Source: Chamaecrista fasciculata (taxonomy: Eukaryota > Streptophyta > Magnoliopsida > Fabales > Fabaceae). Taken from it: a stretch of DNA of 64,000 nucleotides. Made by a program: the position numbers and the translations under genes. The notes beneath the pieces are model-generated. The model worked only from the letters and a program-made list of their open reading frames with translations. It ran no database searches and was not told the origin of the DNA. Positions 1 to 12,800 of the stretch are shown piece after piece; positions within the stretch are counted from its first letter, which is position 1, and each line of letters starts with the position of its first letter. The stretch spans positions 1-64,000 of the forward strand of contig QANZ01056490.1 of the NCBI GenBank assembly GCA_003254925.1. The letters are read 5' to 3'.

Positions 1-1208
1 TCATTTTCATGAATAAAATAACACAGTTTCTCTCACTTATCATGTATATATATTTTTAAAATAATTTTTCTGCTACAGAAACACAATTGCTACCAACCCT
101 AAAACTCAACATTAGACCTTTTTTTTTTCATAATTAATCTATTGACTCACTTAATGAGCCTCAATTCTTCATTAGTGTTGTGTGGCCCATGCATGTGGAT
201 TTATTGGTGACTTCTAACTCTCAAATGGTGAAATTGTTACCTTTCTTCATTTCTCACCAATAGTTTGAGTTGAAATCAGACTGATTTAAATTCCTTACAG
301 CTCTAAAGGTATCATTAACTGTCACTCCAGATAAAATCTCTATGGTTTACATTTTTATTTATTTATTTGGTTTAGTTTTAAACTTTAGCCTTCCCTTCGG
401 TGAGAATTGGTTTTATTCATGGTTGGGACTTGGAGCTGTTTCTCCTTATAAGGTTTGCTTTTGGCAAAGATAATTCAAAGGAAGGTCGAGCTTTGTGGCA
501 ATTTATGGTTCATCTAGTGATTGTGATTATCTAGCTGGAGCAGATGCTCATTGAATGAGAAAACTTAGTATTTGGTCGTTGAATTTCTACGAGTCAACAA
601 ATAAGTCATTGAATAATCGAAATACACAATTTGGTCCCTGAAATTTCACAATTGTCAATGATTTGGTCCTTGTGACAATTTAATCCCTGAATTTAAACTG
701 ATTTTGTACTTTTTGATCCCTGAATTTAAACTGAATTTGTATTTTTAGTTCCTGAATTTGACCCAAGGACCAAATTATTGATGATTGCGATATTTTAGGA
801 ACTGAGTTGTATATTTTGATTATTCTGGGATTGATTCGTTGACTCGATACAAAATCAGGAATTAAATAATAGGTTTTTGTTATTTTAATTTTTAAGGTTG
901 TTACCTTCTATTTAGTTGCCGGAGGCAAAAGATTTTGTTTGGAGCTCTGGTGCTTGCTTTAGGTGTTTTGCACAAGAGTATCTTTTGGGTATTTAGAGGG
1001 TTTGGTAGAGCTTTGCCGCATTATTTTTGTTTTCTATTTTTCATTTCTTATCTATGAATCTCTCTTTGACTAGGAAGATATCTGATCCCCCTTAATTGTA
1101 TACTTTTTGTTTCTTAATATAGTTTTTGCTTTTATCATTATTTTATTTTAATTTTATCTTTTAAAACTTTTTCGATGGCACTACTTATATTCATGTGTCT
1201 ATCTGTAG
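1..1208. other. Non-coding stretch, probably an intron of the IleRS gene
   Basis: No exon of isoleucyl-tRNA synthetase could be found here. The first recognisable exon begins at 1209, after an AG acceptor and in the middle of the protein, so this stretch is most simply an intron whose donor lies before the window. It contains a fold-back element (about 558-877) and a T-rich tail at about 1080-1140 that resembles the stretch at about 5800-5850. Confidence 0.6.
558..877. mobile_element. MITE-like fold-back element, family A
   Basis: The left part, with 'tatttggtcgttgaa' and 'gagtcaacaaataag', is mirrored by the right part, with 'ttcgttgactcgat' and 'aaataatagg'. The middle carries repeated 'ggtccctgaatt' and 'ttaaactga' words. 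There is no coding capacity. The same arrangement recurs at 26949-27186, 52240-52661, 57237-57398 and 61318-61788, so this is a dispersed non-autonomous family. Boundaries are approximate and no target-site duplication was established. Confidence 0.55.
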
Positions 1209-3823
1209 GAGAACATGACTGTGGCTGTTGATGATGATGGCTGCTTTACTACCAAAATTACTGATTTTAGTGGTCGCTATATCAAAGATGCAGATAAGGA
1301 TATTGTTGAAGCTGTGAAGGTATGTTCTATAAAAACTGCAGAACTCTGAAAGACCATACTCTGCTTATCCTATCCAAACCTCTGAATTTAACCAATATAA
1401 ATTGCTTCAAACTCTGAGAACAATCTTATACTTTCCAGAAAGGCCATAGAAGCACATTTCTTTTACAGTGGGCTATTCGAGAATGTAAAAACTTTGGAGC
1501 TGTCGAACTTGAAGAACATCTTGCATTATTGACTTGTTCAAAGAAAGTGCCTATCTGCCAATTGAATTGCCATCCATTTATCAATATAATTCAATTTAGT
1601 ACCATTGTCAAAATGAAAGAACCATGTTAGTAGAGCGTATATCATATATGAACTAGAAAAAGCTCAATAAATAGTTGTCCACAGCATGCCACACACTGTT
1701 GCAGTAGGGGCACTTAAGGCCATTGCATGGCAATATTGAAATGCAGGAAATATTCTGATATAATGAAATAATAATAATAGGAGGGGGAGAATATAACTTA
1801 GATATACGAGGACATAAACTGCATGGAGTATGGACAATTAAAGCAGATATTCTCAGAGCATCATCCTGAATTATCAAGATATCTAGTATGAAGATACTCA
1901 GTTATCTAATAAAAAGTATTCTTCACTTATCAAGTTCATCACAAATTCAAAAGCTATAAATTAGTAATCAAGGTATATCACATAAATAGTGGGACAGCCC
2001 AAATGCACATGCATAGATGAAATTATAAGTGTTTTGTGATTTTGTCCTACACCTGGTGTCCTATACCGGCTGTCCTAGTCAATGAGTAATGACTCAGAAA
2101 AGAAGAGGAAGTCAAGGAATAATCAAAATTGTTGCATATTGAAAGAAATAGACAGAATGATAGAATTATGGGACAAAACACATGGTTGGCTGGTTGAATA
2201 AGATGACAAAAACGTTTTAAACACATTTATTTATTTGTTTTTTCAATTGGACCTATATAAAAAATGTGGTAATGTCAAATTGCCCAATAGTGCATGCAGT
2301 GGGCAATGGGGCATTGTGTATGCAACTGTGCCAAACAAAATTGGTAGCGCTGAAACATGGCGTTACTTAACTGTCCTTGGCTTGCACAATAACTTGCCAT
2401 CAACAACTAGGGCTCAATTATTATTTTAGCAGAGAAAATTGAGGAAACCATTGGTTGGTTCAACTTGTGACCAGTGCTTGATCTGAATTGGAAAAATCTT
2501 TAGAGACCATTTGATAAAAAAACCAGGCAAGCACTGTCAAACTGACTGAGAACCAATAAAACTGGTTAGTTAATTGGTTCAACGGGTTAATGCTTTATTT
2601 ATTTGTTTATTTTGAAGTTTATTCTTAAAATGATGACATTTCACTCTTTTTGACTTAAAATATTAGCATATCTGGTTGTAATGCTATTCATTGCTTCTTT
2701 TCCTCCCTTAAATCTATGGAGGACCAGTTGTGAAATTTATATATTTTGTTTATCTTTTTTTAGTTAGCTCCTTCTTCCCTTACCATTTGTTTATCTGGCT
2801 TATGGTTTTTTTATTTCCATAATTACTTAGGCAAAGGGTAGGCTAATTAAGTTTGGAACATTTACACATTCCTATCCATTCTGCTGGAGATCTGGGACAC
2901 CCCTAATTTACAGAGCTGTTCCAAGCTGGTAAGCATGTTTGACCAATATTTTCCTTTTCACTTATTTGTGGCACATTTTTATTTTCTGTTTTTGAAGTAT
3001 TGCATCATGTGGCTAGGAAGAGCCCAAGTGCTTTATAGCAATGCCCATAGATATATGAAATAGATGGAATTATTGGAATGTCATCTATGTAGCACCATTG
3101 CTTTACTTTTACTTTCTTTACAGTACTTCTTTAAATCAAGTATACACAGTATTTTATTAAGAATAGAATGCTATATGTTGAAGGATAAGGAATCCTTGAA
3201 CCAAAAAATGCAAAATAAAATAAAAAAAATTAGTGAAGTAGTGCATGTTCTGAGTTAATAACTCAGATTCTATTAATTTGCTTGGCCCAAGTGTTGATCA
3301 AAGCCCCAAAATCTCTTGGGCTTATTAAAACTATTGTTTTATCAAACCCAATATATTTTACCCTACCTTCCTATTTAGTCACTCATCTTGCAGCAGCTGA
3401 AACAGAGCGTTATATGAAAGAAATTAGAAGACGCTGTTGATAAATAGCAGAGGGTTGCTAGGGAGTAGGAAGGAAAAATATTAGGGAATGGTTTGGGAGA
3501 GAGTCTAGCCTCTTGAAAGCTAGACAGCCTTTGGTTACTATCTTTATTTCTGCATTTTATTCAGTATTTCAGTAGGGTCTTTTGTGCAGTGTCAGGTTCT
3601 TGTGTTTTCTGGTGCTGTGTGGCTTATTATCTCTGTGTGTATGAACAATTTATGCATAAATGTAAGGTGGTCCAGTATTTCAGCATAGGCTCTAATGAGC
3701 TTTCCTAATGCGTAGTTGCCTATCTTAGAGCTAAGATAAAATTAGGATTCTTGAACCAAAGATTAGTTCCTTGAATTAGAGACAGAAACAATAGAAAGCA
3801 GAGAGATGAGAGAAAGAGACTAG

Positions 3824-3865
<42 letters not shown>

Positions 3866-6800
3866 ATGAACTCTGCTCTTTCATTCCCAAAATTTTGATA
3901 TGCTGAGTGGCATAGGATCAGGTATTTATAATGAGATACCTGAGACAAAACAATAACTAGCTATCATAACTAATACTACTGGAAATAACTACTCTAACAG
4001 ACAATTGATGTAACAGATTTTCCACAAGATAAAACAGCTATAACAAAAGCAGTTCTGATAGCTACCACAGAAAACCTAACTATGTAAGCCTAAGCAGAAA
4101 AGATACATTGCAACAGAAAATTAGTACCAGATCTAACAGTTTAATATTCTTCATTATTATTGTTACTGTTGATCAAGATAATTAAGAAGTGATCAATTTC
4201 TCCAAGATTGTCAACTTCGAAATCTTACATAGAGTTGATTGATGGACTAAATAGATTGAATCTTAAAATCAAGGATCTAAGGTCCTATCGTATAAAAGAA
4301 AAAAGAAGCTATATTGTTAACCCATGTGATCTATTGCAACCCTGAGACTAAAATCATGATTGTGCAAACCTGGATTTTAAATGTTTGGTATGTTCAGTTG
4401 TTCCTGGATCCTCTTCTCTAGAATGATAATGTGGAGCCCTTTGTCAATGCACCGATAATATGCAACAATAGTTTTACCATGAGATCTATGTTTTGTTGAT
4501 TGTTTAAAATAGTAAATTGGCTAATATGAATATGGATTGGGAATTGTTGTTAGTTGTATAAATTCAATTTTTTTTTTCCTTTTCTCTTTTGGGAAGCTGT
4601 TTTCTTCTCGTTTCTTGTATTTCTTTATTTTTTAAATAAACTATTTTCTTTTAAAAAAAAGACTGGGCTAATCATGTCAGATTGTTTCATAATAAAATTT
4701 GGTTTATCTTCTTGATTGTTGATGTCTGATACCTTGTCTGTGTTTATGGTAGGTTTGTTCAAGTGGAGAAGTTGAAAGATCAACTATTGGAAAATAACAA
4801 GCAGACTTACTGGGTTCCTGATTTTGTGAAGGTACAGTCTATTACTCAACGCATGATGTTTTTATGCACTCTATCTATCTTACTTTGGTTGACATGTGCA
4901 AGGATAGAACACGTTGGCGTCAGTTGATTCATATAGCCGACTTTTTTGTTGTTGTATCTATCTTACTTTCTTGTTCATACTTTTCCATTCAGACGACTTT
5001 TTTTTTTTCGTTATAATTTAGCAAACTAATGAAATATATATTTTTTGAACCAACTAATGAAATATATATATTTTTGAACCAACTAATGAAATATTGTTAT
5101 AATTAATAATTGACAATATACTTTTCTTAAATTAAATTTAAAATTTTAAAATGGTATATGTGGAGACCGGAACATTCCTTTCAAATATTCATAGCATGGA
5201 AATTTTGAATGTTGATGGGCATCCAATATTGCTTACTTATAAAAAGAAGAGGAAAGAGGAGAGTAGAGGGAGCAGGGATAGCTGGGCCAAGGGCTGAACT
5301 AAGGCCCATAAGGCAAGAGAAGGATGCTAAGTTGGGCTAAGGAATGCAGGGAAGTGGAATAAATTATTTGGGAATTTGGCTGATTCATTGTGGAATAAAT
5401 TATTTGGGAATTTGGATCTATGATGAGTATCGGCTATATTTTTGGAGTTTGGAGCAGTTTCTCCTTAAACAATTTGAATGTCTTGGCAGAACATGGTAAT
5501 GTGCAGTTTCTATTGTGGTTTGTAATGTTTAGCCAGTATAGAGTATCATATTTTGTGGGTCTTTCCTTGTCTTTAGATGCCCTATGAGGAAGGATTATTT
5601 TTGGGGCTTCTCTATGGTGTTTGGCTCAGCTTTTTCGAGCAATTGTCATTTTGAAATATATAATGGGATTTGGGAGCTTTGAACAAAGTCTAATGTTCAA
5701 ATCTCTGCTCCATCATGTACCCAAAGTTATCTATATGACTTAATTCTGTTATTTTGTTTGGTCTTGGACCTTTCTCTTTATAAAACATCTCATCCTCCTT
5801 AATTGTGTCTGTTCTCTTAATATAATTTCTTATTTTATCATTAGAAAAAAAGATGCATCCATAATCTGGCGTTCAGTTGATTAATGGAAAGTGTTAATTT
5901 GTTAGATATGAATATATTAAATAGGCCAGTATCTTCTTTGATTAACTGATGATGAATATAATTATGTAGTTGAATCTATTGTTTTTCTAAATGTTTCTAA
6001 CATTTCTCCTTGATGCAGGAGAAGAGATTTCACAATTGGCTGGAAAATGCAAGAGATTGGGCAATAAGTCGTAGTAGATTTTGGGGAACTCCACTTCCTA
6101 TATGGATTAGTGAGGATGAGGAGGAAAAAGTTATCATTGATTCTGTTGCAAAGCTTGAAAAGCTTTCGGGTGCAAAGGTTGGTTTTTTGTCTTCAATTTT
6201 TCAAAATTGCAAATGTACGTTGTTGTCATTGCATGGTGATTTTATTGTTTCGCATGTTTTTGTGACATGCAACTAATCTAGCGTGAGTCTCATTTTTCCT
6301 GTGTTTGTTAGGTTTTCTTTGCAATATTGCTGAACTACCAATCTAGTAGAATGATGGATTGGATATTGTATAGTAATTTTTGCTTACATCTTGAAAAACT
6401 TGGGTAGCATGGGATACCTTAGTCCCATATTGAGTAGAATGGGATACTTAGTGGAGTATGTAAGTGCCTTGTTTCTCCCCTTTCAAATGCCATTTTTTGA
6501 ATGAGGGTTCCGGCGATCATTTGAGTATCCATCGAATAGTCTACTCGATATGGGTCCTAGGCATCCCATCATAAAACTGTCCCTAGAAAGCCAATGTCCA
6601 GTCTACACTTTGTGGCGCTTCACTTTTTGACTATTCACTCGACCTTCTACCAATTAGAACCCGCTAAGGTAGCTCTTTGCTTGGTTGACCTCTAGACTTT
6701 GATTGATAGAGGCCCAAGTGACATTGGAAATTCTTCCTTCAAAAGTTGGCCCTTGAAGGCGGATAACCAAGGCAGTTAAGTACTCTACTGAACATGTCAG

Positions 6801-9800
6801 TCTACTCAATATGGGACTTAAGTATCTGATACTACCTTGGTCTCTATTGTTGCACTGCCCCTAGGGAGATGTCTGGGGGCTGCACTTTGCAACACTTTAC
6901 TTGTCCTTCTTCTAGTCAGAATCATTTGTAGGCTAGAACCTTCCGCAGGTAGCCCTCTTCATGCCATTGACCACCAAGCTATGATACCAATTGATAGAGA
7001 TCAAGTGACCTTGGAGAACCCTATCCCAAAAGGCAGCTATTAAAAGGGGGGAACCAAGGCCCTTAAGTTCCCCACTCGATGTGGGATTTAGCCATCCCAT
7101 GCAATTCAAGTCTCTGTCATAACACCATCCCATGAGAGTCAATGTCCCGATAATTTGCTTTATTCGACAGTTCACTCTACATTCTACATCACTTCACTCT
7201 ACCTTTTACCGGTTAGAATTAATTGTAGGTTAGAATCCTCCAGAAGTAGACCTCTCCATGCTGTCAGCAATCAGGCTCTTGCACCCATTGATGAGACCCA
7301 AGTGACCTCCAATTCGCTCCTTTAAAAGCTAGCTGTTTAAGGGGAAAACCAATATATATAAGTACTCTACCGAGCATCCTATTCTACTCAATGTGGGATT
7401 CAGACATCCTATAATACCCAAGTCTCTATTAATTTCACAGGGATTTTGTTATTTATTCTGGTTTGACTTAATATATACGATTTTTTTTTTTCTGGTTTAA
7501 GGACTTTTTAATTGTCAATGCTTTTCTTAACTTCTTACTACAACTCAGGGTAAAGGTTTGTCATATTATGGCTGTTTTTATTGTCATATTATGAATGGAA
7601 GTCATAATCCCACGATGGAACTTAGCTTTTATGATTGTTGTATATAGAAGAAATTACTATATTGTGCAAAAAGTCAACGGGAAAGGATTTTTTTGTTTTT
7701 TACATATCATATAGGAGAGTCAGATGATGTTATCGAGACTAGAGGTTTATAAGGTGTCTTTTAGCCAAGTCTTAAGGGAGGTTGGCATAATTTACTTTAT
7801 CTTTTAAATTGAAAATTCATTTCTTGATTGATATACAAAAGCATTTTGAAGAGGCATGATATAAACAACTCCTGGGCTTTCTCCTATCAGCTTAAGCTTT
7901 TGAAAAGGAGTGGAGTTTAACACCACTTATGTTATGAATCTTTTTTTCTCCTTGCATAAGTTCCATATTTTCTTGGCTTGATGGCCCTTGACCACTAGCT
8001 CTTGTGGATATTGTTTCTATATAATGAATATTTATTATTCTGATTCTCAAGTTTTTTTTCAGGTGTTTGATCTTCATCGTCACAACATTGATCATATCAC
8101 AATTCCATCTAGTCGTGGTCCTGAATATGGTGTGCTTAAACGGGTTGATGATGTAAGATTTCTTACGGTTCTCTAGTAGTTATATTATAGTGACTTTGTA
8201 ATTTTCATTTGTTCAAGTTTAAATTTATATGTTTCAATTCTAGTGGCCAAGTTGGTTGAAGTAGCAATATTTTATATCAATTTATTCATATTTCTTTGCT
8301 ATAGATAATTTTTTTTTGACCTTCAGGTTTTTGACTGCTGGTTTGAGAGTGGATCCATGCCATATGCGTACATCCATTATCCTTTTGAGAATGTTGAGCT
8401 GTTTGAGAAGAACTTTCCTGGCCATTTTGTGGCTGAAGGCCTAGATCAAACCCGTGGATGGTAGGTTTCATGTTTTTTTTTTGTTTTTGATAGAAAGAGC
8501 TGTTTATCATTGCCAGCCTTTAAATTTGTTCTCTGGTTTCTAAATGGCATTTAAAATGTGACTTTATGTTGGAGAGAAAGCAAGAATCTTGACAAAGACA
8601 CTCAAATATAGAGTACAGTAACAGTTCTTCGATATGAATGGGATAATGCTTGATTGCCCTTACTGACTCCCAATCTACTTTTTTATGATGCTGAAAATGC
8701 AACAATTGGAATACGTAAAATGCTTAATCACGCTGAAAATAAGGAATCTGTTGACAAATGCTATTAATAATACTGAAAGCTTCTAATCAGTCCTGCATAG
8801 CACAAGGCCACTTATACAACAGCCAGCACCTCTCTTGATGCCCATTTGCAGGATATTTGTGAAATACACCTTAATTCCAGGAGGCTGTGGTGGTGGTCAG
8901 TTTAAGGCTTTGCCACATGGCCTCCTGCTGTACACACGTAATGGTGGTGGAGTGGTAGAGGTGGCTTCCCATTGGTGATCATTACCAAATAAAAAAACAC
9001 ACAAAACTTCGCCAATAATTGCCTATTGTGTTGACGATAATATAGTTGTTTATCCTTGCCCATACGTTGAGATAATGAATTATTTTTTTAGATGATGTTG
9101 AATGCTGTTGAGCATGAATGGTCTAACATATTTAATATATCTTTCCTTATTTATTTATTAAGATTGTGATGAGTATATGGCATATTCTATACTTTAAGTT
9201 CCCCCCTTCTTTGTTTAGTCAATAAAAGATAATTGTTTATATTTTTCCTTCTTTCCATTTTATAGGTTTTATACCCTTATGGTGTTGGCTACTGCATTAT
9301 TTGGGAAGCCTGCCTTTAGAAATCTAGTTTGTAATGGACTTGTCCTCGCTGAAGATGGGAAAAAAATGAGCAAAAGCTTGAAAAATTATCCTTCACCCAT
9401 GGAAGTTATTAATGATTATGGAGCGGTAAGATAGTTATGATCACAGAAATATGTTAATTTCTTTTTTTGTTTTTTTCATTTGCTCAATTCTCTGTGTTGT
9501 GGTATGTAATTTCAGAATGCATGTTTTGCTTGCTTTTATAAGTAATGGGAAAGTAACCATGTATTTTGATTTGATGGCTTTGTTTGTCATGATAATTTCT
9601 CATTTCTTCTACAGGATGCATTAAGACTGTACCTAATAAACTCTCCTGTTGTACGTGCCGAGACCTTGCGTTTCAAGAAGGAAGGAGTTTATGGAGTTGT
9701 TAGTATTATTCATCCGTTATTTACCACTTTATCATTTTCTCGTTCAGTCTTTCAACAAATTCTATATATATTGAATTTGCATTGCATAATTCAATTCCAC

Positions 9801-12800
9801 TTATTAAATTGTGTCTACTTTATTGTGCTGAACTGTCCCAGGTTAGGGATGTTTTCCTCCCTTGGTATAATGCATACAGGTTCCTTGTTCAGAATGCAAA
9901 GAGGCTAGAAGTTGAGGGGCTAGCACGTTTTGTCCCTATTGACCATGTTACACTTCAAAAGTCATCTAATGTTCTTGATCAGTGGATCAACTCAGCCACA
10001 CAGAGTCTCGTTCATTTTGTCCGTCAAGAAATGGATGGTTACCGCCTTTACACAGTCAGTGATGTGTTTTCTAATACTTCTGCAGTTTACACCTTTAGTT
10101 ATTTGTTGGTTTTTGTTTCTGCTACATCCGCTGCAAATTAATTATGGATTTTATGTATTTGGACTCTGACGATGTGTCTATGCAATACAGATTGGTGCTT
10201 TTTCTTATCTAATAAGTATGTTGTCTATGGGAAGAGGGGAATACCGAGTTTAATATTCATGCCATTTGTCAAGCATGTGATGGTGCATATGTTTGTTGAT
10301 TACTCATATTTTCCTGATTATTGAAGAGTTTAGTTTTCGTTTTTGGTTAAAGAATTCATTACTGCAAGAGTGAACAAAGTCAGAGGACAACATAGGGGGT
10401 GAAATAAAAGGAACAAGGGAGAAAGAACATCTGCCTGAAATATTATGTGAATTTTATTTTTGCATTATATTTTGAAACAAGTGTTTAAAAGTGTGTAGCC
10501 AGAGATTGGTATACTTCCAGTATTATCTTACAGTTGAAACATTAAAAAAACCATGGTATATGTATTCCATTGAAAATATTTCTGTATGTTATTACTTCTA
10601 GTCTTCAGGTTAATTATATTGGGTGTATTGAAAAACTCAAATTGGTATTTTATTACTTCAAGACTTTAAGTAAATTATATGTGGCCTATTGAAGAGCTCT
10701 GCATAAGTCGGACATAATATCTTTTATACCAAATTTTGATATTTTAGAAAGCAAAAATCTGCATTTTCCCTATGTAGCAGTGTTGCTTAAGTGTGTGTGA
10801 TATTTGTTGCCACAATATTTTTTTATATTCTGTTTTAAATATCTAATGCATTTTCATTATATTGTAAAAACTTGTAGGTGGTTCCTTATCTTCTTAAGTT
10901 TCTTGATAACCTTACAAATATATATGTGCGGTTCAACCGCAAGAGACTAAAAGGTCGCACTGGAGAAGATGACTGCCGGACAGCACTTTCTACTCTTTAC
11001 AACGTATGTCTGTTGTACCTTTTATCTATATCATGAGTCATGACTATGAATTGTTATCTTTTTTTTGAAGATGGTCACTTGTCCTCTGCTTTTTAACCTT
11101 TTCTGTTTCTCTCTTCTCATCAATAAATTCTTTTTCCACTAAAGAAAAAAGAAAAAGATTACAAATGGGTTAAATGCTCCCTATTGTCTTTTACTGTATA
11201 AAATTTTCTAGCTCTCATTGAGATACTTCAAGTGATAATTCCATGAACCATAAGACCATAAAGTTGGGAAAAAATAAACATAAGAATTATGATATCTTTC
11301 AGGTCCTTTTGTTGTCCTGTAAAGTAATGGCTCCGTTTACACCCTTCTTCACTGAGGTGCTCTACCAAAATATGCGGAAAGCTTGCAATGGATCAGAGGA
11401 AAGCATACACTATTGCAGTTTCCCTGAAGAAGAAGAAGGAAAAGTATGTTTCAATCAATCAATTTATTCTCTGTTTATCAGATACTACTAATAAATGACT
11501 CTTTGTTGGTCATAATGATCATTTTGAGTTTTTGTTGCTGAAATTAATTCATGCTATATTAATTATTGTGCAAGCAAAGTAATTGTGCTGGAAAATCTAA
11601 AACATCTGTAGAAATTTTGTCTGTCTTTTATTCTGTCTTTGTTAAAAGCGCTATTAAATTTAGTGCTATATATAAAAAATCATATTTTTTATGACCTGCA
11701 AATCTTCTAGACATTTTTTTTGTTATTCACTTAATGTGCCAAATCAATATTTTTAGAAAAATTGAATTGGATCACTTGCTGGATAGCTATTGGAGTTGAT
11801 TGAAACATAATCTCATAAATTCAGTTTTGTTTTATTTCCATCAGTGTATATCCCCCACTTTGGGCCTTGCTTTTCACACTGTATTTAGTTTGAACTACAC
11901 CATCATGTTCACATACTGACAAGTGCTCACATACATACAGATGACTAAAATTAATGTGTGATAGTATTTTCTATTCACTTTTCACTACCAAAAAATAGAC
12001 AATTGTTGAGGTTGGATTCTTTTTGAAGCTGAAAGTTAAACTCATTGGTTTGGACTTTGGAGTTTTTACTTGCTTAAATAAAAATTCTGCTATGAAAGCA
12101 GAGGCAAAGAAGAAAACACTAAAGAGACTAAATAAAACTGCTATCAGCATAATAAAGCTCTCCAATTGGTCTGTTTATCTGTAGGTGTCTAGGTGATAAT
12201 TCCTTTAATATGTGGTTGGTCGGGCACCAAAGACTATCCCATCCCACTACACTTCTATGGAAAAAGAAGCATATAATTTACATTATTTCTTTCCATTCTG
12301 AATAGACGGAAGAGCAGCACAAACTGCAATCATTGATGAACTTCGCCTTTATTTTTGTCAGTGAAACCATTTTTTTCCATTGATGATTCTTTTCACTGTT
12401 TCTTATATTCTGGCTTGGCCAAATGAGGATTTCTTGTCCTTTTTCTTTTTATATCTCCCCTGCTCATAAAGTTATTTCTTCTGCCTAAATAAAGCTCCTA
12501 CTGGTAGATTTCAATTGGTTGCATTCAGTGTTGCTTTTTCCCGGTAGTATTTTCAAATTTGGCTTTTGGCATATATAGAGAAATTTCAAAGTGAAACTGT
12601 GAAACATCCATACACTCACCAATGTGCTTTCTTTCCTGTTCTCATGAAAGGAAAGAAAGTCATATATCATTTTCCAGAGAAAAGTTTAACAAAGCATTGA
12701 TGTGTGGCTGGCTTTAAGTAGAACGCTGCTACTTGTATTTTGCTGTTTCTTGTGAATCTTGTTGTGACTTTTTTGCTTTCTTTATGACCTAGAAATCACC

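Noticed and set aside
8850-8980. GC-richer open stretch ([12 protein letters not shown]-like) in an IleRS intron
   Set aside because: Not conserved in IleRS and skipped by the in-phase junction 8460-9266; may be repeat debris, but nothing supports an exon.
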